NCBI RefSeq assembly: GCF_016093545.1 | Contig: NZ_JADKYX010000028.1 | Location: 1 to 64,000, forward strand | DNA from: Massilia rhizosphaerae | GTDB lineage: Bacteria; Pseudomonadota; Gammaproteobacteria; Burkholderiales; Burkholderiaceae_D | Reading direction: 5' to 3' | Length of the DNA stretch: 64,000 nucleotides | In this document: positions 19,424 to 29,209 of the stretch, piece after piece | Layout: the number at the start of each line of letters is the position of its first letter | How positions within the stretch are numbered: the first letter of the stretch is position 1 | Program-made: the position numbers and the translations under genes | The notes under the pieces: model-generated | The model's database searches: none | What the model saw: only the letters and a program-made list of their open reading frames with translations | What the model was told of the DNA's origin: nothing

Positions 19424-21799
19424 CTCGTTGCGCACGGCGTCGTGCGACTTTTGCTCCGACGCCGGCGCGACCGGCCCCACGTCGAGCGACTGCACCCCCG
19501 TGCCCGGCGGATTCTCGGCGTAATAATATTCGTCGCCGTACTGCACGAGGCCCGGCGGCACCGGGCGCTCGACCACCGGCTCGTTCTTGAGCGCCTTCTG
19601 CATGAAGCCGATCCAGATCGGCAGCGCCAGGCCGCCGCCCGTTTCCCGGTTGCCCAGGTTGCGCGGCTGGTCGTAGCCGATCCACGCGATGCCCACCAGG
19701 TGCGGCTGGTAGCCCGCGAACCAGGCGTCGATCGAATCGTTCGTCGTCCCCGTCTTGCCCGCGATGTCCGGGCGTTTCAGGATCTGCCCCGCCTTCGCGG
19801 CCGTGCCGTAGCGGGCCACGTCCTTGAGCATGCTGTCCATCAGCCACGCGTTGCGCTCGTCGATGACGCGATTGGCTTCGATGCCGGCGCGGTCCGGGCG
19901 CGCTTCCGACAGCACCTTGCCGTCCGCGTCCGTCACCTTGGAGATGATGTAGGGACTGATGCGGTAGCCGCCGTTGGCGAACACGGAGTAGGCGCCGGCC
20001 AGCTGCAGCGGCGTCGTCGCGCCGGAGCCCAGCGCGAGCGTCAGGTACGGCGGGTTCTTGTCGGGATCGAAGCCGAAGCGCATCGCGTATTCCTGGCCGT
20101 AGCGGGCGCCGATCTTGTTCAGGATGCGGATCGAAATCATGTTCTTCGACTTGGTCAGGCCGCGCCGCATCGTCATCGGGCCTTCGTACTTGTTGTCGTA
20201 GTTCTTCGGTTCCCACGCCTGGCCGCCCGTCGAGCCGGCGTCGAACGAGATCGGCGCGTCGTTGATGACGGTGGCGGGCGAGAAGCCGCGTTCCAGCGCC
20301 GCCGAATAGATGAACGGCTTGAACGAGGACCCCGGCTGGCGCCACGCCTGCGTCACGTGGTTGAACTTGCTGCGGTTGAAATCGAAGCCGCCCACCAGCG
20401 CGCGGATCGCGCCGTCGTCCGGGTTCACCGCGATGAAGGCCGATTCCACTTCCGGCAGCTGCGTGATGTTCCACGACGAGCCGCCGTCCTGCGTGACGCG
20501 GATGACGGCGCCGCGGCGCACGCGCCGGGTCTCGGCCGCCTTCGGCGACAGCCAGTCTTTCGCGAACGCCAGGCCGGATCCCGCGATCGTGATCTCCTCG
20601 CCCGAGGCCAGCACGGCCTTCACCTGCGTGGGCGATGCCGACAGCACGACGGCCGCGACGATGTCGTCCGAGTCCGGATGCTCGGCCAGCTCCGCCTCGA
20701 TGGCTTCGTCGGCGTCGCCCTTGGCGTCCGGGATGTCGATGTATTTTTCCGGGCCGCGGTACGGGTGGCGGCGCTCGTAGTCCATCACGCCGCGGCGCAG
20801 GGCCAGGTAGGCGGCGTCCTGGTCGGCCTTGGTGATCGTCGTGAACACGTTCAGGCCGCGCGTATAGGTGTCTTCCTTGAACTGCTCGTAGACCAGCTGG
20901 CGCGCCATCTCGGCCACGTATTCGGCATGCACGCCGAACGCCGTGCTGTCCGTCTTGATCTTGAGTTCCTCGTTCTTCGCCTGTTCGTACTGGGCGTCGG
21001 TGATGTAGTGCAGCTCGTGCATGCGTTGCAGGATGTACTGCTGGCGCACGCGCGCGCGCTTGGGATTGACGACGGGGTTGTACGCGGACGGCGCCTTGGG
21101 CAGGCCGGCCAGCATCGCCGCTTCCGCGATCGAGATGTCTTTCAGGTCCTTGCCGAAGTAGATCTGCGCGGCCGACGAGAAACCGAACGCGCGCTGCCCC
21201 AGGTAGATCTGGTTCATGTAGACCTCGAGGATCTGGTCCTTGGTGAGGTTCTTCTCGATCTTGTACGCGAGCAGGGCCTCGTAGGCCTTGCGCTTGAGGG
21301 TCTGCTCGGACGACAGGAAGAAGTTGCGCGCCACCTGCTGGGTGATGGTCGACGCGCCCTGGCGCGCGCCGCCGGTGGCGTTGTGGATGGCCGCGCGCAG
21401 GATGCCCCAGTAGTCCACGCCGCCGTGTTCGTAGAAGCGGTCGTCCTCGATCGCGAGCACGGCCTTCTTCATCACGTCGGGAATGTCCTTGAAGTGGACG
21501 AGGGTGCGGCGCTCCTCGCCGAATTCGCCGATCAGCACGTTGTCGGCCGTGAAGATCCGCAGCGGCATCTTGGGCCGGTAGTCGGTGAGGGTGTCGAGGG
21601 CAGGCAGGTTCGGATACGCGATCGCCAGCGCGAACACGACCACCAGCACGCCGCAGGCGGCCAGTCCCGCCAGCGTGGCCAGGACGGTCAGGAGGATGCG
21701 CTTGGGAGTGTGTTTCGGCGAAGAAGACTGCGGCGCGGGGCTGCCCCCGGTTTGGGATGCTTTCATGCGGATGTGGCTCGCTTTATTGATCCATTTCAT
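19415..21799 (-). CDS. mrcA: Penicillin-binding protein 1A (bifunctional transglycosylase/transpeptidase)
   Basis: Builds and crosslinks peptidoglycan outside the inner membrane. About 794 residues: short cytoplasmic tail, one membrane helix (LLTVLATLAGLAACGVLVVV), GT51 transglycosylase domain (IEDDRFYEHGGVDYWGI), OB-like insert and transpeptidase domain with SSFKPF, SKN and KTGTTND motifs. The start is uncertain: ATG 21799 is the first ATG, ATG 21766 is an alternative, and a TTG at 21865 is unlikely. Divergent from pilM, a common arrangement (ponA beside the pil operon). Confidence 0.95.
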   Translation of the reverse strand: MKWINKASHIRMKASQTGGSPAPQSSSPKHTPKRILLTVLATLAGLAACGVLVVVFALAIAYPNLPALDTLTDYRPKMPLRIFTADNVLIGEFGEERRTLVHFKDIPDVMKKAVLAIEDDRFYEHGGVDYWGILRAAIHNATGGARQGASTITQQVARNFFLSSEQTLKRKAYEALLAYKIEKNLTKDQILEVYMNQIYLGQRAFGFSSAAQIYFGKDLKDISIAEAAMLAGLPKAPSAYNPVVNPKRARVRQQYILQRMHELHYITDAQYEQAKNEELKIKTDSTAFGVHAEYVAEMARQLVYEQFKEDTYTRGLNVFTTITKADQDAAYLALRRGVMDYERRHPYRGPEKYIDIPDAKGDADEAIEAELAEHPDSDDIVAAVVLSASPTQVKAVLASGEEITIAGSGLAFAKDWLSPKAAETRRVRRGAVIRVTQDGGSSWNITQLPEVESAFIAVNPDDGAIRALVGGFDFNRSKFNHVTQAWRQPGSSFKPFIYSAALERGFSPATVINDAPISFDAGSTGGQAWEPKNYDNKYEGPMTMRRGLTKSKNMISIRILNKIGARYGQEYAMRFGFDPDKNPPYLTLALGSGATTPLQLAGAYSVFANGGYRISPYIISKVTDADGKVLSEARPDRAGIEANRVIDERNAWLMDSMLKDVARYGTAAKAGQILKRPDIAGKTGTTNDSIDAWFAGYQPHLVGIAWIGYDQPRNLGNRETGGGLALPIWIGFMQKALKNEPVVERPVPPGLVQYGDEYYYAENPPGTGVQSLDVGPVAPASEQKSHDAVRNELF

Positions 21800-22098
21800 T
21801 ATAAGGCACGCTTGTATCTGAGGCACTGCTAGACAAGTGAACAACAGGTGTGAAAACTCCTGCAATATTGATCGATATCAGACTGTAACGAAGTGTCGCT
21901 TTCCTGCTTCGTCACTATATGTTCCCGTGTAGAAATTTCTTGTCCTAGCACATCAGTATTGCTACGATTCAAGGCGGTGCCTGATATATGCACGCTGTAT
22001 TTCTACAAATATCAATAAATATCAATCGTTCCCCACGCGGGCGTTCAAAAGCGTTTCGACATTCTGGAATGCAAAAGTAGCAGAGAGGGAGTGCGCTC
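21800..22098. promoter_or_regulatory. Divergent mrcA / pilM regulatory spacer
   Basis: An AT-rich spacer of about 300 bases without a gene. It holds an exact tandem repeat AAATATCAAT (22007-22016 and 22017-22026) about 70 bases before pilM and a related ATATTGAT/ATATCA dyad near 21865-21885. These are candidate regulator sites or UP-element-like DNA. A ribosome site GGGAG precedes the pilM GTG. Confidence 0.4.
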
Positions 22099-23172
22099 GT
22101 GATCAGTCTAGGTTCCTTGTTCGGACAAAAGAGCCCGCCGCTGGCCGGTCTCGACATCAGTACGTCCGGCGTGCGCCTGGTCGAATTGTCCGACAGCGGC
22201 AAGGGCGAATTGCGACTGGAGCGCCACGCGGCGGAGCCGCTGCCGCGCGGCGCCGTCGTCGACGGCAATATCGAGAACATCGAGGCGGTGTCGGACGCCG
22301 TGCGCCGCGTCGTGCAGAAGAGCGGCACCCGCCTCAAGCACGTGGCGCTCGGCATGCCGCCCGCCGCCGTCATCACCAAGAAGATCATCCTGCCCGCCGG
22401 CCTGCCGGAAGACCAGCTCGAAGTGCAGGTCGAGTCCGAGGCCAGCCAGTACATCCCGTTCGCGCTGGACGAGGTCAGCCTCGACTTCGACGTGATCGGG
22501 CCGGCCGCCAATTCGCCCGAGGACATGGAAGTGATGCTGGCCGCCGCGCGCCGCGAAAAGGTCGAGGACCGCGTCGCCATCGCCGAGGCGGCGGGCCTGA
22601 CGGCGCTCGTGATGGACATCGAATCGTATGCCGCCCGCGCCGCGCTGCAGCGCCTGCTCGACGGCGACAAGGGCCCGCAGGACCGCATCGTCGCGCTGTT
22701 CCAGATCGGCGCCAACGCCACCCATGTCTCGGTGCTGCAGAACGGCGAGACCGTCTATGAACGCGAGCAGCCGTTCGGCGGCGTGCAGCTGACCCAGGAC
22801 ATCGTGCGCGCCTACGGCCTCTCGTTCGAAGAGGCGGAAACGCGCAAGAAGGCGGGCGACCTGCCGGACAATTATCGCGCCGACCTGCTGGCGCCCTGGC
22901 TGGAAAACGCGGCGCTGGAAGTCACGCGCGCGATCCAGTTCTTCTACACGTCGACGCCGTACACGCGCATCGACCAGATCGTCCTCGGCGGCGGCAGCGC
23001 CCAGCTGGCCGGCCTGCCCGACATCATCGCGGGCCGCACGCGCATCGCGACCTCCGTCGTGGCGCCGTTCCACGGCATGCAGATGGGGGCCGCCGTGCGC
23101 GAGCAGCAGCTGCGCCTCGACGCGCCGGGCTATCTCGTCGCCTGCGGCCTCGCCTTGCGGAGGTTCGGCTGA
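22099..23172 (+). CDS. pilM: Type IV pilus assembly protein PilM
   Basis: Cytoplasmic actin-like ATPase of the pilus alignment complex, 357 residues. The phosphate-binding GLDISTSGVRLVEL and the later IVLGGGSAQLAGLPDII are typical. It starts with GTG at 22099, preceded by GGGAG at seven bases. PilM binds the N-terminus of PilN. First gene of the pilMNOPQ operon; its stop overlaps the pilN start (TGATG). Confidence 0.96.
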   Translation: MISLGSLFGQKSPPLAGLDISTSGVRLVELSDSGKGELRLERHAAEPLPRGAVVDGNIENIEAVSDAVRRVVQKSGTRLKHVALGMPPAAVITKKIILPAGLPEDQLEVQVESEASQYIPFALDEVSLDFDVIGPAANSPEDMEVMLAAARREKVEDRVAIAEAAGLTALVMDIESYAARAALQRLLDGDKGPQDRIVALFQIGANATHVSVLQNGETVYEREQPFGGVQLTQDIVRAYGLSFEEAETRKKAGDLPDNYRADLLAPWLENAALEVTRAIQFFYTSTPYTRIDQIVLGGGSAQLAGLPDIIAGRTRIATSVVAPFHGMQMGAAVREQQLRLDAPGYLVACGLALRRFG

Positions 23173-23798
23173 TGATCCGCATTAACCTGCTCCCGCACCG
23201 GGAAGCGAAGCGCAAGCAGAAGCAGACCGCGTTCACCGCGCTGCTGGCCCTGGGGGCCGTGACCGGCGTCGCGCTCGTGCTGCTCGTGGGCGGCTACAAC
23301 ACCAGCCGCATCCTTGTCCAGAACGTACGCAACCAGGTGCTCAAGAACGCCAACGCGGAACTGGACAAGAAGATCAGAAAGATCGCCAGCCTGAAATCCG
23401 AAATCGAGGCGCTGAAGGCGCGCCAGCAGGCCGTCGAAGACCTGCAGGGCGACCGCAACCAGCCCGTCTACCTGCTCGACGAACTGGTGCGCCAGACGCC
23501 CGAAGGCGTGTACCTCAAGGGCCTCAAGCAGGACGGCCAGCGCGTGATGCTGAACGGCTACGCGCAGTCGCAGGAGCGCGTGGCGGAACTGCTGCGCAAC
23601 CTGTCCGGCGGCTCGCCGTGGCTCGAACGCCCGGACCTGACCGAGGTCCGCGCGGCCACGCTCGCGCAGAACAAGACCGGACGCAAGGTCGTCGAATTCA
23701 CGCTCTTCGTCTCGATCAAGCGCGCCCGCCAGAGCGACGACGACGGCAAGCCGTCCGCCGCAAAGGCAGGCAAAACCGCAGGCGGCACCAAGTCATGA
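23172..23798 (+). CDS. pilN: Type IV pilus assembly protein PilN
   Basis: Inner-membrane alignment protein, 208 residues. The INLLPHREA motif at the N-terminus binds PilM; one membrane helix follows (about residues 22-45), then a coiled coil (residues 60-95) and a ferredoxin-like periplasmic domain. The C-terminal 20 residues are Lys/Ala-rich. Overlaps both neighbours by a few bases, so tightly coupled. Confidence 0.95.
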   Translation: MIRINLLPHREAKRKQKQTAFTALLALGAVTGVALVLLVGGYNTSRILVQNVRNQVLKNANAELDKKIRKIASLKSEIEALKARQQAVEDLQGDRNQPVYLLDELVRQTPEGVYLKGLKQDGQRVMLNGYAQSQERVAELLRNLSGGSPWLERPDLTEVRAATLAQNKTGRKVVEFTLFVSIKRARQSDDDGKPSAAKAGKTAGGTKS

Positions 23799-24463
23799 AC
23801 ATCGATCTGAAACAGTCTTTCGCCGACCTGGCGGGCCAGTTCGAGGGCCTGCAGGGACGCCATCCGGGCTTGTGGCCGCTGGCGCCGCGCCTGCTGTGCG
23901 CGGCCGGCGTGATGGCCGCCGTCCTCGGTCTCGGCTACTTCTTTTACTGGAGCGACCAGTTCCAGGAACAGGATGCGTTGGCCGCGCAGGAACTCAAGCT
24001 GCGCGACGACTACAGGGTCAAGATGGCGCAGGCCATCAACCTGGACGCGCTGGAAGCCCAGCAGCAGCAGGTGAACCGCTACGTCGAGCGCCTGGAAAAG
24101 CAGTTGCCGAGCAAGGCCGAGATGGCCGCGCTGCTGTCCGACATCAACCAGGCCGGCATCGGGCGCGGCCTGCAGTTCGAGCTGTTCAAGCCGGGCCAGG
24201 TCGTCGTCAAGGATTACTATGCCGAGCTGCCGATCGACATCAAGGTGAGCGGCCATTACCACGACATCGGCGAGTTCGCGGCCGACATGGCGAAGATGCC
24301 GCGCATCGTCACCCTGAACAACCTGGCCATAACGGCCGGCAAGGACGGCATGCTGTCGCTGGACGCCGTCGCCAAGACCTTCCGCTATCTCGACCAGGAC
24401 GAGCTGGATGCGCAGGCCAAGGCGCGCAAGGCCAAGAAGAACGGCAAGGAGACGAAGAAATGA
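23795..24463 (+). CDS. pilO: Type IV pilus assembly protein PilO
   Basis: Inner-membrane partner of PilN, 222 residues. One membrane helix near residues 33-50, a coiled coil (DALEAQQQQVNRYVERLEKQL) and the FKPG...YYAELPIDIKVSGHYHDIGEF beta domain that marks PilO. The ATG at 23795 lies in an ATGA overlap with pilN; the longer frame starting inside pilN is rejected. The tail is Lys-rich. Confidence 0.95.
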   Translation: MNIDLKQSFADLAGQFEGLQGRHPGLWPLAPRLLCAAGVMAAVLGLGYFFYWSDQFQEQDALAAQELKLRDDYRVKMAQAINLDALEAQQQQVNRYVERLEKQLPSKAEMAALLSDINQAGIGRGLQFELFKPGQVVVKDYYAELPIDIKVSGHYHDIGEFAADMAKMPRIVTLNNLAITAGKDGMLSLDAVAKTFRYLDQDELDAQAKARKAKKNGKETKK

Positions 24464-24999
24464 GCGCGCGCATCGTGATGGGCATGGCGCTGGCGTCCGC
24501 GCTGCTGGCCGGCTGCGGCGCTTCCGACGTGCGCGAGGTGCAGGACTGGATGGACCAGGTGCGGCGCGACACCCATCCGTCCGTGAAGCCGCTGCCCGAA
24601 CCCAAGGATTTCCTGCCGTACGCCTATGGCGCCAAGGATGCCGTCGACCCGTTCAATCCGACCAAGCTGCTGGGCGAACTGGCCCGCGCGGCGGCGACCT
24701 CCGACAACCCGAACCAGCCCGACATGCAACGGCCGCGCGAGCTGCTGGAGACCTTCCCGCTCGACACCATGCAGATGGTCGGCACGATCGAAAAGGGCGG
24801 CGCGCGCTACGCGCTGCTGCAGGTCGACCGCTCGCTGTACCAGGTCACGACAGGCCAGCGCATCGGCCAGAACTTCGGCGTGGTCACGCACGTGGGCGAG
24901 GACGCCGTCGACATCCGCGAAGTGGTGCAGGACGCCGCCGGCGAATGGACCGGACGCATGACGAAGCTGGAGCTGCAAATCAAGGAGAACCATAAATGA
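24460..24999 (+). CDS. pilP: Type IV pilus lipoprotein PilP
   Basis: Inner-membrane lipoprotein that links PilNO to the PilQ secretin, 179 residues. Signal with lipobox LLAGC near residue 18, followed by a flexible Pro-rich stretch (KPLPEPKDFLPY) and the HR-type beta domain with GTIEKGGARYALLQVD. Start and stop each overlap the neighbour by ATGA. Confidence 0.94.
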   Translation: MSARIVMGMALASALLAGCGASDVREVQDWMDQVRRDTHPSVKPLPEPKDFLPYAYGAKDAVDPFNPTKLLGELARAAATSDNPNQPDMQRPRELLETFPLDTMQMVGTIEKGGARYALLQVDRSLYQVTTGQRIGQNFGVVTHVGEDAVDIREVVQDAAGEWTGRMTKLELQIKENHK

Positions 25000-27146
25000 C
25001 CCGATTCCTTTCCGTCGCGGGCGGCGTGCTGCTGGCATTGGCCTCGGCCTGCGCCTGGGCCCAGGACAACGCGATCGAGTCGATCAGCGCCAACCAGCAG
25101 GGCGGCAACGTCGTCATCAAGGTGAGCATGAAGGAAGCGCCCAAGCAGCTGCCGATCGGGTTCTCGATCACGAACCCGGCCCGCATCGCGCTCGATTTCG
25201 CTTCCACCGCCAACGCCACCGGCAAGAATGCCCAGGACATCGACCTCGGCGACGTGCGCGCCGTGAACGTCGTGCAGGCGGGCGAGCGCACGCGCCTCGT
25301 ACTGAACCTCAAGCGCGTGCTGAACTATGCCGCCGCAATCGACGGCAAGGACGTCATCGTCACCGTCGAAGGCTCGGGCGCACCGGCGCGCGCCGTCGAC
25401 GCGGCCGGCCAGCCGGCCAACACGGCAGCCGCCGCGCCGGCGCCGGCCCAGCTGCTGCGCGACCTCGATTTCCGCCGCGGCAGCAACGGCGAAGGCCGCA
25501 TCGTCGTCGACCTGCCGAACGGCCAGGTCGCCGTCGACGTGCGCCAGGTCGGCGCGCAGATCCTGGTCGACTTCCTGAAGACCGGCGTGCCGCCCAGCTT
25601 GCGCCGCCGCCTGGACGTGACCGACTTCGGCACGCCCGTGTCGCGCATCACGACGACGCCGCAGGGCGAGAACACGCACATGGTCGTGGACACCCAGGGC
25701 AACTGGGAGCAGAGCGTCTACCAGAGCGACACCCAGCTCGTCATCGACGTCAAGCCCGTCAAGGACGACCCGAACCGCCCGGCCGGCGGCGCGGGCACGG
25801 GCTACCGGGGCGAGAAGCTGTCGTTCAACTTCCAGAACGTCGAGGTGCGCCAGGCGCTGCAGGCGATCGCCGACATCTCGGGCCTGAACATCATCACCAG
25901 CGATTCCGTCACCGGCAACCTCACGCTGCGCCTGAAGGACGTGCCGTGGGACCAGGCGCTCGACGTCGTCCTGCAGGCCAAGGGCCTGGACATGCGCAAG
26001 AACGGCAACGTGCTGTGGATCGCGCCGAAGGAAGAACTGCTGACCAAGGAAAAGCTGGAGCTCGAGCAGAGGGCCCAGATCTCCGACCTGGAGCCGCTGC
26101 GCTCCGAGGTCTTCCAGCTGAACTACCAGAAGGCCGAAGCCTTCCGTTCCGTGTTCGGCCTGGACGCCAACGGCGGCGCGAGCAGCGAAGGCGGCGGCAA
26201 GAACCGCGTGCTGTCCAAGCGCGGCAGCGCCATCATCGATCCGCGCACGAACCAGCTGTTCGTGACCGACATCGCCTCCAAGCTCGAGGACATCCGCAAG
26301 CTGATCCAGAAGACCGACGTCGCGACCAAGCAGGTGCTCGTCGAAGCCCGCCTCGTGGAAGCCAACGACGGCTTCTCGCGCAATCTCGGCGCCAAGCTCG
26401 GTTTCGCCGACCTGCGCGGCTTCCGCGGCGGCGACGCCGGCTACCAGGTCAGCGGCAACCAGCGCGTGGCCGTCGGCGGCAACCTGACGGGCGTCGGCCA
26501 GGTCACCGGCCAGACGCCGGACAAGGGCGACGGCTACACCAACACGACGCTCGTGAACCTGCCGGCGGCCGGCATCAACGGCACCAACGCGCCGTCGATC
26601 GCCTTCTCGCTGTTCTCGTCGGCCGCCAACCGCTTCCTCAACCTGGAACTGTCGGCGCTGGAAGCGGACGGCAAGGGCAAGATCATCTCCAGCCCGCGCG
26701 TCGTCACCGAAGACAACGTCCCGGCCATCATCGAGCAGGGCGTCGAGCTGCCGTACCAGCAGGCCACGAGCAGCGGCGCCACGTCGGTCACGTTCAAGAA
26801 GGCGAACCTCAAGCTGGAAGTCACGCCGCAGATCACGCCGGACGGCAACGTCGTGCTCGACGTGGACGTCGCCAAGGATTCGAAGGGCGAGTCGACGTCG
26901 TCGGGCTTCGCCATCAACACCCAGCACGTGAAGACGAAGGTGATGGTCGAGAACGGCGGCACGGTGGTCCTGGGCGGTATCTACCAGATGACCGAGTCCC
27001 GCAACGACGACAAGGTGCCGCTGATCGGCGACATCCCCGTCGTGGGCAATCTGTTCAAGTCGACGTCGCGCCAGAACACCAAGACCGAGCTGCTCGTCTT
27101 CATCACGCCGAAGATCGTGGCCGAGCGCCTGCAGAACGGTCATTGA
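24996..27146 (+). CDS. pilQ: Type IV pilus secretin PilQ
   Basis: Outer-membrane channel for the pilus, 716 residues, with a Sec signal (LLALASACAWAQ). Two AMIN domains (about residues 25-110 and 150-250) should bind peptidoglycan. Next come the secretin/TonB short N-terminal domain, the NolW repeat and the C-terminal secretin domain (VPLIGDIPVVGNLFKS). Translation is coupled to pilP. Function follows from the complete pilMNOPQ order. Confidence 0.97.
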   Translation: MTRFLSVAGGVLLALASACAWAQDNAIESISANQQGGNVVIKVSMKEAPKQLPIGFSITNPARIALDFASTANATGKNAQDIDLGDVRAVNVVQAGERTRLVLNLKRVLNYAAAIDGKDVIVTVEGSGAPARAVDAAGQPANTAAAAPAPAQLLRDLDFRRGSNGEGRIVVDLPNGQVAVDVRQVGAQILVDFLKTGVPPSLRRRLDVTDFGTPVSRITTTPQGENTHMVVDTQGNWEQSVYQSDTQLVIDVKPVKDDPNRPAGGAGTGYRGEKLSFNFQNVEVRQALQAIADISGLNIITSDSVTGNLTLRLKDVPWDQALDVVLQAKGLDMRKNGNVLWIAPKEELLTKEKLELEQRAQISDLEPLRSEVFQLNYQKAEAFRSVFGLDANGGASSEGGGKNRVLSKRGSAIIDPRTNQLFVTDIASKLEDIRKLIQKTDVATKQVLVEARLVEANDGFSRNLGAKLGFADLRGFRGGDAGYQVSGNQRVAVGGNLTGVGQVTGQTPDKGDGYTNTTLVNLPAAGINGTNAPSIAFSLFSSAANRFLNLELSALEADGKGKIISSPRVVTEDNVPAIIEQGVELPYQQATSSGATSVTFKKANLKLEVTPQITPDGNVVLDVDVAKDSKGESTSSGFAINTQHVKTKVMVENGGTVVLGGIYQMTESRNDDKVPLIGDIPVVGNLFKSTSRQNTKTELLVFITPKIVAERLQNGH

Positions 27147-27171
27147 CAGAACCATCAACAACAGCAAAGAC

Positions 27172-29136
27172 ATGAACAACTTCAACAACGAAGCAGCACG
27201 CCGCCACGGCGTGCGCGCGGCCGGCCTGCTGATGGCCATGGTGCTGACCGCGTGCGGCGGCGGCGGCGGCAATCCGGGCGTGACGACCGGCAGCTCGGGC
27301 TCCGGCGGCACCGGCACCAACGGCGGCACGGGCACCGGCACGACCGCGACCGCGGCACCGACCGTCACGCTGGGTTTCACGAACGCGGCCGGCGCCTCGT
27401 CCAACGCGCTGACCGGCGCCACGCCGCTGACCGTCAAGGCCACCGTGCTGGATGCGAACAAGAAGCCGGTCCCGAACGCGATCGTGACCTTCGCCACCGA
27501 CAATACGCTGGCCGTGTTCTCGCCGACCGCCGGCACCGCGCTCACGGATGCCAGCGGCGTCGCGACCATCAGCATGCGCGCCGCCAGCCTGTCCGCCGGC
27601 GGCGCGGGCACCGTGACCGCCACGTCCAGCGTGGCCGGCACCACCGCGACCGGCAGCGCGAACTATTCGGTCGGCGCGACCACGCTGGCCTTCGGCACGC
27701 TCACCGCGAGCCCGGCCAGCATCCAGGCGTACGGCTCGACCCTGCTGTCCGTCGACGTGCTGAACGGCTCGAGCAAGTACACGGACCAGCAGGTCAACGT
27801 CAGCTTCAGTTCCGCCTGCGTCACGGCCGGCAAGGCGACGCTCGCGGCGACCGTGCCGACCAATAACGGTACCGTGCAGACGGTCTATCGCGACAAGGGC
27901 TGCGGCAACAACGACATCGTCACCGTGTCGGCCGCGGGCGTCGCGAAGTCGGCGTCGACCACGCTGACGATCGCCCCGCCGGCCGCCGCCTCCGTGCAAT
28001 TCGTCGCCGCGTCGCCCACGAGCCAGTCGATCGTGATCCAGGGCCAGGGCGGCAACGGCCGCACCGAGACGGCCACGCTGACGTTCAAGGTCGTCGACAT
28101 CTTCGGCAATCCGCTCGCGGGCCAGCAGGTGAACTTCTCGACGACCGCGCCGTCGATCACGATCAACAAGGCCAGCGACACCACCGACGCCACCGGCCAG
28201 GTCGTCACCACCGTGAATTCGGGCACCGTGCCGACGTCGTTCCGCGTCCAGGCCACGCTGCCGGGCACCGGCACCAACGGCGGCGCGGACATCTCCACCC
28301 TGTCCGACTCGATCGTCGTGACGACGGGCCTGCCCGTGCAGCGCGCGTTCTCGCTGAGCTCCGGCTCGTTCAACGTCGAGGGCTGGACCCTGGACAACCC
28401 GTCCGCCACGAACGTGCAGGTGATGCTGGCCGACGCCTTCGGCAACCCGGTCCCGGACGGCACCCCGGTCGTGTTCCAGACGAATATGGGCGCCATCGGC
28501 TCGGCCGACAAAGGCGGCTGCAATACCGTCAACGGCGTGTGCTCGGTGGCGTTCCGCACCCAGGCGCCGCGCACGGCGACGCCCGGCTCGCCGGCCACGC
28601 CGTGCAATGCCGTCGCCCCGGACGCGACCCGTCCCGGCCTGGCCACGGTCTGCGCCAGTTCGACGGACGGCACCAACACCGTGTACGCCAGGACCGCGAT
28701 CTTCTTCAGCGGCAGCGCCGTCAAGAACGTGTACATGGACGGCAGCGCGACGCCGCTGGACCCGACGAAAACCGTCGATCTCGGCGCCATCAGCGGCAGT
28801 GCGACCAAGGTGTTCACGCTCCAGCTGAACGACGTGAACAACAACCCGATGCCGGCCGGCTCCAAGGTCGAGATCACGAGCATGCTCAACGGCACGGCCG
28901 CGCCGGTGATGCCCGGCACCGTGCCGAACGTCGCGCCGCATTCGACCGGCAACGTGGACGACCCGACCGGTATGACGGTCGGCAGCGGCCCGCAGGGTTC
29001 CACGCACGTGTTCAGCATTTCGAGCGCGAATCCGACCCAATGCGCGCCGGCCCAGGCCTCGTTCAACGTGACGGTGACGTCACCTTCTGGCTTGACGACC
29101 ATTATTCCGTTTAAACTGTCGTTCACCTGCCCATAA
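27172..29136 (+). CDS. Ig-like (Big_1 type) repeat lipoprotein at the end of the pil operon
   Basis: A 654-residue surface or periplasmic lipoprotein. The signal AAGLLMAMVLTACGGGGG has a lipobox (LTAC), followed by a Gly/Thr/Ser linker. At least three invasin/intimin-like beta-sandwich repeats follow, visible by the recurrent KPVPNAIVTFATD, GNPLAGQQVNFSTT and GNPVPDGTPVVFQTN openings with TDASGVATI or TDATGQVVTT closings. Six or so Cys are in the second half. It starts 25 bases after pilQ and ends before a strong terminator, so it is probably expressed with the pilus genes. The role in adhesion or secretin support is inference. Confidence 0.8.
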   Translation: MNNFNNEAARRHGVRAAGLLMAMVLTACGGGGGNPGVTTGSSGSGGTGTNGGTGTGTTATAAPTVTLGFTNAAGASSNALTGATPLTVKATVLDANKKPVPNAIVTFATDNTLAVFSPTAGTALTDASGVATISMRAASLSAGGAGTVTATSSVAGTTATGSANYSVGATTLAFGTLTASPASIQAYGSTLLSVDVLNGSSKYTDQQVNVSFSSACVTAGKATLAATVPTNNGTVQTVYRDKGCGNNDIVTVSAAGVAKSASTTLTIAPPAAASVQFVAASPTSQSIVIQGQGGNGRTETATLTFKVVDIFGNPLAGQQVNFSTTAPSITINKASDTTDATGQVVTTVNSGTVPTSFRVQATLPGTGTNGGADISTLSDSIVVTTGLPVQRAFSLSSGSFNVEGWTLDNPSATNVQVMLADAFGNPVPDGTPVVFQTNMGAIGSADKGGCNTVNGVCSVAFRTQAPRTATPGSPATPCNAVAPDATRPGLATVCASSTDGTNTVYARTAIFFSGSAVKNVYMDGSATPLDPTKTVDLGAISGSATKVFTLQLNDVNNNPMPAGSKVEITSMLNGTAAPVMPGTVPNVAPHSTGNVDDPTGMTVGSGPQGSTHVFSISSANPTQCAPAQASFNVTVTSPSGLTTIIPFKLSFTCP

Positions 29137-29164
29137 GTTTTCTTAGGGGATGCCCGATTGCAAC

Positions 29165-29194
29165 AAAACGGCCAGGGCAACCTGGCCGTTTTTA
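29165..29194 (+). terminator. Strong intrinsic terminator of the pil operon
   Basis: AAAACGGCCAGG, loop GCAA, CCTGGCCGTTTT: a 12-bp stem running into a T-rich tail (to TTTATT). It closes the pilMNOPQ-lipoprotein unit and lies only 16 bases before the aroK start. Confidence 0.9.
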
Positions 29195-29209
29195 TTTGAA
29201 CGCGTACAC

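Noticed and set aside
21800-21865. TTG start for mrcA at 21865
   Set aside because: Would add an unusual hydrophobic extension before the known membrane helix; ATG 21799 or 21766 fits PBP1A better.
24807-27644. 945-residue open frame on the minus strand across pilP, pilQ and the lipoprotein gene
   Set aside because: It is the antisense shadow of pilP-pilQ in GC-rich DNA; composition is His/Arg/Ala/Asp-rich and no motif is present.
29150-29209. Upstream ATG start for AroK at 29150
   Set aside because: It would place translation across the strong terminator at 29165-29194; GTG 29210 just after it is the better start.
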